From Candidatus Zixiibacteriota bacterium (lineage in GTDB: Bacteria > Zixibacteria > MSB-5A5 > GN15 > PGXB01), in assembly GCA_020345705.1 (NCBI GenBank), contig CP070766.1, positions 1,757,700-1,771,672 of the forward strand: 13,973 nt of DNA. The letters run 5' to 3'. The notes beneath the pieces are model-generated. The model did not search any database. It had not been told where the DNA came from and saw nothing but the letters and a program-made list of their open reading frames with translations. This document shows, piece after piece, positions 1 to 7,194 of this stretch. Numbering within the stretch: position 1 is the first letter of the stretch; the number at the start of each line of letters is the position of its first letter. A program made the translations under genes and the position numbers.

Positions 1-66
1 CAACACAGCATAAAGGGCAGCTATAATTCCGGCATAGGCGACGTCTCTAGCGCCCAAGCTTTTCAT
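1..66 (-). CDS. N-terminal fragment of a membrane protein, possibly an ECF-transporter S component
   Basis: This is an open reading frame entering from the left edge. Reading leftwards from an ATG at 66-64, all 22 codons to the window edge are open. The translation is MKSLGARDVAYAGIIAALYA followed by VL. A short polar start with an ARD motif followed at once by a hydrophobic helix with IIAALYAVL is typical of the first helix of ECF-type substrate-binding (S) components such as QueT-like vitamin or queuosine-precursor transporters. That family link rests on 22 residues only. The mRNA-sense upstream sequence has an AGG five bases before the ATG, and a TTGACA box at 102-97. Another small multi-pass membrane protein is possible. 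Confidence 0.45.
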   Translation of the reverse strand, partial: MKSLGARDVAYAGIIAALYAVL

Positions 67-73
67 AACGGCC

Positions 74-102
74 TAAGAAAACGTCACCGGGTATTTTGTC
101 AA
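74..102 (-). promoter_or_regulatory. Possible sigma70-type promoter for the edge gene
   Basis: On the minus strand a perfect TTGACA (-35) lies at 102-97. Seventeen bases later comes TTCTTA at 79-74, a poor match to TATAAT. The predicted transcription start would fall about one base before the ATG at 66. The -35 is convincing and the -10 is not. Confidence 0.3.
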
Positions 103-104
103 CT

Positions 105-140
105 AAAAATTGGCGGAATCGGGCCGGAGAAGCCGCCGCC
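105..140 (-). terminator. Probable intrinsic terminator after the 207-aa regulator
   Basis: Read on the minus strand, a GC-rich segment starts with GGCGG (140-136) and closes with CCGCC (116-112), with more G/C pairing possible inside. It is followed by AATTTTT (111-105). It starts nine bases after the stop codon of the 207-aa regulator and separates it from the edge gene. The loop is long, so the exact fold is uncertain. Confidence 0.5.
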
Positions 141-148
141 TTTTTCGA

Positions 149-772
149 TTAATCTGTCTTCGATCCAACGATGCGCAGGCTGATGATCCGATCGACGGGA
201 ACGCTGAGGGTCCGCGTGCGCTCGGTGTCGGTCATGCAAAACTGCCAGCTGCGCGCTCTTATCTCCAGTGATACCGGATAAAGCCCTTCGAAAACTTTAT
301 TCTCAGGCTTCAGCATAAGACAGAGCTCGTTTTTGTGAAGCAAAGCCTGCATAAATTGACCGATCAACGAATCAACTTCGCCAGACAGCGGAGTCGTCGG
401 AGACTCCGGGCAGACAATATGCCGGCACAGGCAGCCACGCGTTTTGTCAGGCACTGCCGAGAGGATTTTCAATTCAATGTTTCTTAATATATTTCTGAAG
501 TGCTGCGACCTGCAAAGCGGCGAATTTTGCAGGCAGAAACCGACAATCTCCTCCTCCTCAACCGTGAAATTCAGCGCCGGAAGCGAGATATCTCTTGACA
601 GGCGATATCCCCTGTCAAAATAGACCGGAATGTTCAGATCGGACAGCGAAATCAGATCACGGTAGATTGTCCTTGTGGAGACCTCGCATTCCTGCGCGAG
701 TTCATCCAGGGAAATCGCCTTCCTGACCCGGAACAGGTTAACGATAAATAACAGCCTTTCTGCTTTTGTCAT
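149..772 (-). CDS. Shortened HTH-WYL-type transcriptional regulator with a cysteine cluster
   Basis: This is a predicted DNA-binding regulator (207 aa). Residues 5-57 form an HTH_11/DeoR-like winged helix with the hallmark STRTIYRDL (residues 32-40) and a wing ending in the GYRL motif. The start ATG is preceded by GAGGCGG. It aligns closely with the neighbouring 316-aa regulator through about residue 105. After that the protein is about 100 residues shorter than usual for the family. Residues 164-201 look like a degraded WYL core: LYPVSLE, then WQF (176-178) where WYL is expected, then VPVDRIISLRI. It ends before the usual C-terminal extension (WCX). Cysteines at 80, 87, 114, 116 and 121 form a cluster absent from the neighbour. 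WYL domains are known to sense ligands; here the sensing part seems altered. The target genes are not evident. Confidence 0.8.
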   Translation of the reverse strand: MTKAERLLFIVNLFRVRKAISLDELAQECEVSTRTIYRDLISLSDLNIPVYFDRGYRLSRDISLPALNFTVEEEEIVGFCLQNSPLCRSQHFRNILRNIELKILSAVPDKTRGCLCRHIVCPESPTTPLSGEVDSLIGQFMQALLHKNELCLMLKPENKVFEGLYPVSLEIRARSWQFCMTDTERTRTLSVPVDRIISLRIVGSKTD

Positions 773-805
773 ATTACACCGCCTCGAAATTACCGGCCGT
801 AATCT

Positions 806-833
806 AAAAAAGCCCCCTGACAGTGGCTGTCAG
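806..833 (-). promoter_or_regulatory. Perfect 7-bp inverted repeat: operator or terminator
   Basis: CTGACAG (817-823), spacer TGG, CTGTCAG (827-833) is a perfect dyad in the 134-bp gap between the two regulators. Read on the minus strand it is followed by GGGGGC and then six T, so it could end the transcript of the upstream 316-aa gene. The six G/C bases between stem and T-run make a poor classical terminator. Its place 45-61 bases before the start codon of the 207-aa gene also suits a regulator-binding operator. Confidence 0.45.
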
Positions 834-906
834 CAAGAGTTAAGATTTTGAAATTTGTGAGATGCAATTCTGAGAGAAAATATGATTCTGAATCCGCCAG
901 GAGATT

Positions 907-1857
907 CTATCTGTAATTTTCCAGAATTTTCCGGGCTCTTCTTTCAATCTCCGCCACCAGGCTGAGCGGCTTGACGACCGTGACCTCGCCGCCGAAGCCC
1001 AGAAGCCACCGGCAGATCTCTTCAATGCCGCTGACTTTCACTTCATACCTGACGACCCCGTCTTCGAGAGGAGTGATTTTTTCGCTGGCGTGATGCTTGC
1101 TCATATTGACGATTCGGGCCGCCTTGCCGGTGAAAATAACCTCGACCTCAATCGGCTCGCCGCTGAATACGCCCCAGCTGTTTTCGAAATATCTGGCCGG
1201 ATCAATGCCGTCCCGGGGAACGAATGTTCGGTCCGTCAACGAAACGTCCATAATGCGGTCAATCCGGAATGTCCTGAGACTCTTTCTCAAGTAGCAGTAC
1301 CCCACGAAATAGAACGCTTTTTCGATGAAGATCAGAAAGTACGGTTCCACGTCCCGTTCCATGATCCCGCTCTGAATCGAATTGTACTTCAATCTCAGAA
1401 TCCGATGATGCCTGATGCCGTCCTCCACAGCGGCATAAAACCGCTCCGAGTAGCCGTCGGACAAGGTTGATTTTATGTCGATACTGGTCGTGCCGGTCGC
1501 GAACATTTTTTTCTTCTTCACCATCGGAGAAAGACAGGCTTCGATCTTGGATTTTATGGACTTAATCAATCTTCGGCTACGTCCGCTCTTATAGAGCGGC
1601 GATGATTCCAGGGCGGTCTTAAGCGTGATGTACTCATCAATATCAAAATTGAGCGGGGGCAGGAAATTGCCGCTGGCGTATTTGTAGCCGTTGTCATAAT
1701 AGATGGGAATATTGGCCTCCGACAGACTCACGATATCCCGATAGATTGTCCGCTCGGTGACGCCGCACTCTGTGGCAATCATGCTGGCATTCAGATTTCT
1801 GCGGCTTCGCAAGAGATTAAGAATATATAGCAACCTGTCGTATTTGGCCATCCCCAT
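907..1857 (-). CDS. WYL-domain transcriptional regulator (HTH_11-WYL-WCX, YafY-like)
   Basis: This is a full-length DeoR-like/YafY-type regulator (316 aa). Residues 5-58 form the winged helix, including ERTIYRDIVSLS (35-46) and the wing NGYKY. A linker leads to a WYL domain at about 140-215. There the family motif reads FYF (182-184) and is followed by the conserved FRIDRI (197-202). A WCX extension covers about 233-316, with EICRWLLGFGGEVTVVKP near its end. WYL domains bind ligands such as nucleic acids or nucleotides and modulate DNA binding. The effector here is unknown. Two starts are possible: the ATG at 1857, and an ATG two codons later at 1851. An AGGG is only two bases before the first but eight before the second. 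However, the best promoter predicts a transcript beginning at 1857, which would favour a leaderless first ATG. The gene is divergent from the 2067-7130 operon. Confidence 0.88.
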   Translation of the reverse strand: MGMAKYDRLLYILNLLRSRRNLNASMIATECGVTERTIYRDIVSLSEANIPIYYDNGYKYASGNFLPPLNFDIDEYITLKTALESSPLYKSGRSRRLIKSIKSKIEACLSPMVKKKKMFATGTTSIDIKSTLSDGYSERFYAAVEDGIRHHRILRLKYNSIQSGIMERDVEPYFLIFIEKAFYFVGYCYLRKSLRTFRIDRIMDVSLTDRTFVPRDGIDPARYFENSWGVFSGEPIEVEVIFTGKAARIVNMSKHHASEKITPLEDGVVRYEVKVSGIEEICRWLLGFGGEVTVVKPLSLVAEIERRARKILENYR

Positions 1858-1863
1858 GGCCCT

Positions 1864-1892
1864 ATGTTAATCAGCCCGGCATTCAATGTCAA
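1864..1892 (-). promoter_or_regulatory. Sigma70-type promoter of the 316-aa WYL regulator
   Basis: On the minus strand TTGACA (1892-1887), a 17-base spacer and TAACAT (1869-1864) form a good sigma70-like promoter. Seven bases after the -10 is the A of the ATG at 1857, so the mRNA may be leaderless. No transcript data are available. Confidence 0.55.
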
Positions 1893-1914
1893 ATGCCATT
1901 TCGCCTCCACAGAG

Positions 1915-1932
1915 TATTGGAGATATCCAATA
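1915..1932. promoter_or_regulatory. Candidate operator: 7-bp perfect inverted repeat in the divergent spacer
   Basis: TATTGGA (1915-1921), GATA, TCCAATA (1926-1932) is a perfect 7+4+7 dyad in the 209-bp spacer between the divergent 316-aa regulator and the surface operon. It lies about 58-75 bases upstream of the predicted start of the regulator transcript and 135 bases before the first operon gene. This size and place fit a dimeric regulator site that could serve both directions. Binding by the adjacent WYL protein is inferred only. Confidence 0.45.
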
Positions 1933-2055
1933 GTTCCGGTATGGGCCCTGAGCCATAACGTCAGCCATATCCTGTTGTCAATTGGACGATTACATGGCCG
2001 ACAGAGAACGGCACCCCCTTTGCTCAATATCTCAAAAAAAGAGTAACCTCTACCC

Positions 2056-2062
2056 AAGGGGG
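2056..2062 (+). promoter_or_regulatory. Ribosome binding site of the envelope protein gene
   Basis: AAGGGGG lies four bases before the ATG at 2067 and ten before a second in-frame ATG at 2073. The same GGGGGAAATATG arrangement recurs before the barrel gene at 4131-4142, which supports 2067 as the start. Confidence 0.6.
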
Positions 2063-2066
2063 AAAT

Positions 2067-4115
2067 ATGGAAATGGAAGAAAAGAAGCGCCCTATAGTCA
2101 GAAGAAGGGAAAAGAAGGCCGGCCTCGCCCAGTCGTTTCTGATGAAATACGGTTTGAAGATTGTGCTGGGATTCGTCGTTGTCGTCGCTTTCCTGACGCT
2201 CGTTCAATGCTCCATTGAGAAGCCGGAAATGCCGACCTGGACATCCGATTTCACCATTCCGGCCGTTAACCGGACCTATCTAATGCCTGAAATCATCAGG
2301 AAGATCGATCAACCCGGTCTGACGATCGACTCGACCGGTGAGGTGGTTTTCTCGTTCACGAAAACGCTTGACACCATCAGCATATCCAAAGACCTTTCAA
2401 CTGACGAAAACACCCGGACAATTCTCAACACTATCGGCCAGGTGACCATCACGCCGGATGATCCCACCCCTGCTGTTGTCAACCTGGACGACTATGTCAC
2501 CCTCAGCCTTGACACCATACCTCCGTGCTCGTTCGACATTCTTAACGATATGCCCCCGATTGACGGGTTTAGCTGGGTCGATATCGAGTCAGGTGCAATC
2601 TACGTGAAGATTGCCAACAATTTTGATCTCGATCTTGACACCATTATAGTCGAGATCATCGATTTGGTGTTCTTAGCTCCGATTTCAACAGTTCAGTTCC
2701 CGCCGCCGGGAATTCCCGCCGGAGTCACGGATTCAATCGCCGTCGGGCTGGGCGGGAAAACGATATCTAACCATATCAGGCTCCAGATACACTGCCATAC
2801 TCCCGGGGCCTCAATGTTGTCACTTTCGGATAAGTCTCTCAGCTCCACTGTCGGTTTCGGAGACGGCTTGACTGTATCGGCCGCCGAGGCCGAAGTTCCG
2901 CAGATCAGCAAAAGTTTCTCGGAGACGGCTGAACTGCCGATTTCGCATACCGTCATCTCAGCCGAGATTGACACAGGTAACGTGTCACTGACTCTTGACA
3001 ACGGGACTAACCTGCCCGTCGATCTTAATCTAACACTGCCGGATTTTATGTATGGCGGCAGTCCCTTTACGCGGATCACCACTCTTCAACCGAACTCATC
3101 TGAAACCTTAACTGTCGATATGAACGGGTACATTTTCGAACCCGCCGATCAGACCACGCCCCAGGAGGTCAGCATCGACATCTTTGCCTTTATAGATTCG
3201 ACGTCTCCCAATATGGTGGTAATAGATGAGGAAGACAGTCTTAAAATAACGGCTTCCATATCCACGCTGCATTTTGCATCATTGACCGGTATCGTCGATT
3301 CGACCGAAGCTGATTTTGACAGCATCAGTGTAGATCTCGACCTGCCGAAGGGATTTGATTCGGTCCAGCTGGTCAGTGCTACACTTTTGCTGGAGATAGA
3401 AAATGCCGTGGGTCTTCCCGGCTTTCTTGACCTGAATGTTGAAGGCGATGGCGGCCAGCTGCTCGGTCTGTCCGGACCGGTGCCTCCGGGAACCGTTTCC
3501 GACCCGAGCGTAGCGACTTTCGTCAATTCCGATCTGGCCGATTTTCTTAATCCCGTGCCCGATGAAGTCACCGTATACGGGAATGCGATCTTCGGCGACG
3601 GTAGCATCGGAACCGTTACGATAGATGATTACGTCATTCCGCAGATAACCATCACGGCCCCGCTTGAGCTGGTCATCATGCAGTCGACTTTCGCCGGGGA
3701 TACGGTCTCGGAGGACATCGACCAGGATGACATAGATATGGTCACGGAACATGTCGTCCAGGCCCGGTTCGTCTCGACCATCATTAATCATCTTCCGCTC
3801 GGCGTGGTGGCTGATATATATGTCGATTCCGATCCATCCCGGCTCAACGCGCAGGACGCTCAGGTGGTTATCAGTTCGATTCAGGTCGACCAGGGCGTGA
3901 TCGGCCTCGATGGCAGTGTCGCGGAAGCAACGGAATCGCAGGTTACATTCGTTCTCGACAGCGCCGATCTTCAGGTTCTTGAAAACGAGCAGATATATTC
4001 CAGTCAGCTAATCACGATTCTCGATTCTCAGGGCCAAGCGGTAAAAGTGTCCGGTTCGGATTATCTCACCGTTCAGGGCTTTATCGAAATCGAATACAGA
4101 TTTGAGGAAGACTAA
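2067..4115 (+). CDS. Large acidic envelope protein, probable lipoprotein, of unknown function
   Basis: A 682-aa exported protein I cannot assign to a named family. It has a long positively charged leader (many K/R in residues 6-17), a hydrophobic helix at about 30-46, and LVQC with Cys48 at its end. This resembles a lipoprotein box, but Gln before the Cys is unusual, so it may instead stay membrane-anchored by the helix. A shorter start at Met26 (2142) would give a more normal signal length but lacks a ribosome site. The rest is rich in Asp, Thr, Ser and Val and nearly free of Cys. It shows recurring stretches of beta-sandwich character resembling LEA14/WHy modules: NNFDLDLDTIIVEI near 183, LDNGTNLPVDLNLTLPDF near 310, EIENAVGLPGFLDLNV near 440, INHLPLGVVADIYVD near 572. 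It is the first gene of an operon, 24 bp before the barrel gene. It may be an envelope-anchored partner of the barrel or protease. Confidence 0.75.
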   Translation: MEMEEKKRPIVRRREKKAGLAQSFLMKYGLKIVLGFVVVVAFLTLVQCSIEKPEMPTWTSDFTIPAVNRTYLMPEIIRKIDQPGLTIDSTGEVVFSFTKTLDTISISKDLSTDENTRTILNTIGQVTITPDDPTPAVVNLDDYVTLSLDTIPPCSFDILNDMPPIDGFSWVDIESGAIYVKIANNFDLDLDTIIVEIIDLVFLAPISTVQFPPPGIPAGVTDSIAVGLGGKTISNHIRLQIHCHTPGASMLSLSDKSLSSTVGFGDGLTVSAAEAEVPQISKSFSETAELPISHTVISAEIDTGNVSLTLDNGTNLPVDLNLTLPDFMYGGSPFTRITTLQPNSSETLTVDMNGYIFEPADQTTPQEVSIDIFAFIDSTSPNMVVIDEEDSLKITASISTLHFASLTGIVDSTEADFDSISVDLDLPKGFDSVQLVSATLLLEIENAVGLPGFLDLNVEGDGGQLLGLSGPVPPGTVSDPSVATFVNSDLADFLNPVPDEVTVYGNAIFGDGSIGTVTIDDYVIPQITITAPLELVIMQSTFAGDTVSEDIDQDDIDMVTEHVVQARFVSTIINHLPLGVVADIYVDSDPSRLNAQDAQVVISSIQVDQGVIGLDGSVAEATESQVTFVLDSADLQVLENEQIYSSQLITILDSQGQAVKVSGSDYLTVQGFIEIEYRFEED

Positions 4116-4139
4116 CCAGACTATTGTACTGGGGGAAAT

Positions 4140-5384
4140 ATGAAAGCAAAGATCTTTATATACTTGATAATTATCGGCCTGGTCGCGCTTTCGGCAAATG
4201 CGGCCGGCCTGTCGTCGGCACGGGCCGTGGCCATGGGCGGAGCCTATATCGGTCTGGCGAAAGGAGTCTATGCACCGCTATACAATCCGGCCAACATAGG
4301 CTTGTCCGGCTATAAGGAGTACGGTGTCGAGATCGCCAGCGCCGGTGCTGAGATTGCCAATAACAGCTTCACCCTGAGCGATTACAATAAATACACCGGC
4401 GCCGTTCTGACTGAAGAAGACAAATCGGTCATCCTTGGCAAAATACCCAGCGAGGGTTTGAAAATATCGGCCGAGGCGGAGGCCGGGGCTTTGTCCGCCT
4501 CGCTCAATTCTCTCGTCATCTCCATCAACGGCAACGCCGCCACGGAAGTGAATCTCGGCAAGGATGCCCTGGAGCTCTTTCTCATGGGCAACCAGATTAA
4601 CGATTCCTTCTCTCTTGGCGGAATGTACAGTGAGGCGATTGCCTATATATCGGTCGGCCTGTCCTACGGACGACCCGTCTACAAGTTCGGAACGCGGCAG
4701 CTGGCCGTCGGCGGAACGGTTAAATATATCAAAGGACTCGCCTACGAGAAGGTAACCGAGCTGCACGGCGGAGTCGTAACCCTTATAACAGGTTTTCAGG
4801 GCGACGGCACTATGATTGCGCACACCGCGGAAGGCGGCAACGGCTATGGCATCGACGTCGGCGCCGCTCTCAAGCTGTCCGACAGTTACACGGCCGGGCT
4901 TACATTCAGCAATCTCCTCAGCCACATCAGCTGGAACACCTGCACCGAGGAGCACGGCTATCATTTCGAATTTGACGCCATCAGTCTCGAAGACATGGAC
5001 AACGATTCTATTATCGTCACGGATGACTATTCCATAGACATACCCGGATTCGGTTCCCGTCTGCCGGTAGTCATGAGAACCGGCGTGGCGAAGACCGACG
5101 GCAAAATTCTCTGGGCGGTCGATTATATCCAGGGATTCAGGCTGGCGGCCGGGTCATCCACCAAGCCGAGAATCGCCGCCGGTGGTGAGTACCGGCCTTT
5201 CCGGCGCACGCCGGTGCGCGCCGGCCTTGCCCTGGGAGGCGGCAAGAGAGCCGTCTTTTCGCTCGGATTCGGATTCGAACTGCCGGTGTTCTATATGGAT
5301 ATCGCCCTTTCCAACAACAGCACCCTCGCTTTCAACGCCACCAAGGGACTGCACCTGGCGCTGTCCACCGGATTGAAATTCTAA
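4140..5384 (+). CDS. Outer-membrane beta-barrel protein, PorV/TraF-like
   Basis: A 414-aa outer-membrane protein. It has a clear signal peptide (residues 1-21, cleavage near SANA/A). The mature N-terminus carries SARAVAMGGAYIGLAKG and then APLYNPANIGL. This is the signature of the FadL-like barrel group that includes PorV (the T9SS shuttle protein), UPF0164 and TraF-like (PF13729) proteins. The rest alternates amphipathic strands and glycine-rich turns, and the chain ends in LALSTGLKF, with the terminal Phe typical of outer-membrane barrels. The start has a GGGGG ribosome site four bases upstream. It sits 24 bp after the envelope protein gene and 12 bp before the M6 protease. In T9SS, PorV binds the C-terminal signal of cargo at the outer membrane; this barrel lies directly before a cargo-like protease, so a similar role is plausible but unproven. 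A generic porin or transporter is the alternative. Confidence 0.78.
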   Translation: MKAKIFIYLIIIGLVALSANAAGLSSARAVAMGGAYIGLAKGVYAPLYNPANIGLSGYKEYGVEIASAGAEIANNSFTLSDYNKYTGAVLTEEDKSVILGKIPSEGLKISAEAEAGALSASLNSLVISINGNAATEVNLGKDALELFLMGNQINDSFSLGGMYSEAIAYISVGLSYGRPVYKFGTRQLAVGGTVKYIKGLAYEKVTELHGGVVTLITGFQGDGTMIAHTAEGGNGYGIDVGAALKLSDSYTAGLTFSNLLSHISWNTCTEEHGYHFEFDAISLEDMDNDSIIVTDDYSIDIPGFGSRLPVVMRTGVAKTDGKILWAVDYIQGFRLAAGSSTKPRIAAGGEYRPFRRTPVRAGLALGGGKRAVFSLGFGFELPVFYMDIALSNNSTLAFNATKGLHLALSTGLKF

Positions 5385-5396
5385 TATCGGGAGGAT

Positions 5397-7130
5397 ATGA
5401 CGGTGATTGAAATAACCACGAACAGAAGATTTCTTATCAGGGCCGTACGCAGGCTGACCATATATGTGATGGTGAGTTTGTTTACCGGAGCCATGGCCAT
5501 GCCGCCCAACCTCGAGACCCTCGACGACCATCTGGCCGGCGGTAACTCTCTGCCCTATTACCTGGAGAACCGACAGGATCTGCTCGATCAGGGTATCGGA
5601 GCTCCCTCCAAAACGGCCCGTACCGAAAAGTCTTCGGTAACCGGGACGTTTCGAACGCTGGCGATTTTGATTGAGTTCACCGATAAGGCCAGCTCGGTTG
5701 CGGCTGAGGACTTCGACACTTTGCTTTTTGAGAATCTGACGAATACCCTGCGTCATTATTACAGCACGGTTTCATACGGCCAGCTCGACATTATCACACT
5801 GCATCTGCCCTCGTCTATCGGCTGGATTACGGCCCCTCAGACGTACGCCTATTACTGCAATGACAGTAACGGCACCGGCAGTTACCCGAACAATTCCCAG
5901 AAACTGTGCGAGGACGTCGTCGACATGATTGACGCAGCGGTTGATTTTTCACAATATGACAACGACCTGGACGGCTACGTTGACGGCATAATTCTTGTCC
6001 ATTCCGGTCCGGGGGCCGAGTACACTCACAGCGACAGCGACATCTGGTCGCACAAATGGAATGTCTGGCCGCCTCGGCTCAAAGACGGCGTTTATATATG
6101 CGACTACAGCATCCAGCCGGAATACTGGTACTCGCCGGGCGATATGACGTGCGGCGTCTTCTGCCACGAGTTCGGACATATTTTCGGTCTCCCCGATCTG
6201 TATGATACCGACTACACATCTCGCGGTGTCGGCAAGTGGTCAATCATGGGTTACGGCAGCTGGAACGGGCCCTCCGGCCTGGGTGGCTGCCCGGCCGAAC
6301 CGGATGCCTGGGCTCGAATCGAGCTGGAATTTGCATCGGCGGTCAATGTTTCTTCAAACGCCAGCAACGTCACAATCAATAACGTGGAAAACGGTGGCAA
6401 TATTTACAGGTTATGGTCCAGCGGCGGTATCGGCAGTGAATATTTCCTCGTCGAAAACAGACAGCGAACCGGTTACGACAGCTATCTGCCCTATGACGGT
6501 CTTCTGATATGGCATATCGATGAGACTCAACTGGCCCTGACATATCCCAACGACAATGAATGGTATCCCGGCCATACCTCAAGCGGCAACTATGCCGTCG
6601 CCCTGGAACAGGCCGATGGGCTTTATCAGTTGGAGCAATTAGCCTCTTCCGGGGATAACGGCGATCCGTTCCCGGGCATCAGCTCCAATGCGAGCTTCTC
6701 ACCGCTGTCGACCCCGAACTCCAACTCGTACGACGACGACAACACGTACGTGGCGATCAGCAACATCTCCACCTCCGGTGCCTCCATGACGGCCGATTTC
6801 CAGGTTTCATTTGTCAGTGACGTAAATGACGATGAGAGTGATCTTTTGCCCGGCCGGTTGGTGCTGGGTCAGAATTACCCCAACCCCTTCAATCCGGCTA
6901 CCCGGATAAATGTAAATCTCCCTGTCGCCGGTCACACCACGATAACTGTCTATGATTTGCTTGGTCGTGAAGTGACCCGGCTTCTGGATGGAGTATACCC
7001 TGCGGGGGCGGTCGAAGTCATCTGGAACGCCCTCGATGATGACGGCAACGTGGTTCCTTCGGGTCTCTATCTGTACGAAGTACGCACTGACCACGAAAGG
7101 GAATCCAGAAAAATGACTTTAGTCAAATGA
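5397..7130 (+). CDS. Secreted M6-family metalloprotease with T9SS-like C-terminal sorting domain
   Basis: A 577-aa zinc metalloprotease of the immune inhibitor A (M6) type. An N-terminal signal-like helix lies at about 20-35. The M6 core follows: TLAILIEF near 85, then YYSTVSYGQLDI, then the zinc site HEFGHIFGLPDLYD (257-270; ligands H257 and H261, catalytic E258, likely third ligand D267), and a Met-turn WSIMGYGSW around Met284. The C-terminal ~95 residues form a FlgD-like/T9SS type A sorting domain. This starts at LVLGQNYPNPFNP (Asn493-Pro500 hold the core motif), continues through ITVYDLLGREV and GLYLYEVRT, and ends in KMTLVK. Such domains direct passage across the outer membrane by T9SS and are usually removed. 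The ATG at 5397 is only two bases after GGGAGG; a GTG two codons later (5403) has a better distance and may be the true start. It is the last gene of the operon, before a strong terminator. Substrate unknown. Confidence 0.9.
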   Translation: MTVIEITTNRRFLIRAVRRLTIYVMVSLFTGAMAMPPNLETLDDHLAGGNSLPYYLENRQDLLDQGIGAPSKTARTEKSSVTGTFRTLAILIEFTDKASSVAAEDFDTLLFENLTNTLRHYYSTVSYGQLDIITLHLPSSIGWITAPQTYAYYCNDSNGTGSYPNNSQKLCEDVVDMIDAAVDFSQYDNDLDGYVDGIILVHSGPGAEYTHSDSDIWSHKWNVWPPRLKDGVYICDYSIQPEYWYSPGDMTCGVFCHEFGHIFGLPDLYDTDYTSRGVGKWSIMGYGSWNGPSGLGGCPAEPDAWARIELEFASAVNVSSNASNVTINNVENGGNIYRLWSSGGIGSEYFLVENRQRTGYDSYLPYDGLLIWHIDETQLALTYPNDNEWYPGHTSSGNYAVALEQADGLYQLEQLASSGDNGDPFPGISSNASFSPLSTPNSNSYDDDNTYVAISNISTSGASMTADFQVSFVSDVNDDESDLLPGRLVLGQNYPNPFNPATRINVNLPVAGHTTITVYDLLGREVTRLLDGVYPAGAVEVIWNALDDDGNVVPSGLYLYEVRTDHERESRKMTLVK

Positions 7131-7194
7131 GCAATCAGTGTAAAACAACCGACGAGCATCTGCTCCCAGGTTCCACGCGAATTGTTGCCGCTGA

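Noticed and set aside
67..148. preQ1 or other riboswitch before the possible ECF-transporter gene
   Set aside because: The leader is very short and no conserved riboswitch core is visible; the structured GC-rich part fits a terminator of the upstream gene.
1976..1981. Second TTGACA on the minus strand in the divergent spacer as another promoter
   Set aside because: No acceptable -10 is found at 16-18 bases (TTATGG or TATGGC only), so I did not list it.
1791..2207. 138-aa minus-strand frame spanning the divergent spacer
   Set aside because: It overlaps the starts of two real genes and has no ribosome site or recognisable features.
4278..4964. 228-aa open frame on the minus strand
   Set aside because: It is the antisense shadow of the barrel gene; the plus frame has a signal peptide, barrel motif and operon spacing.
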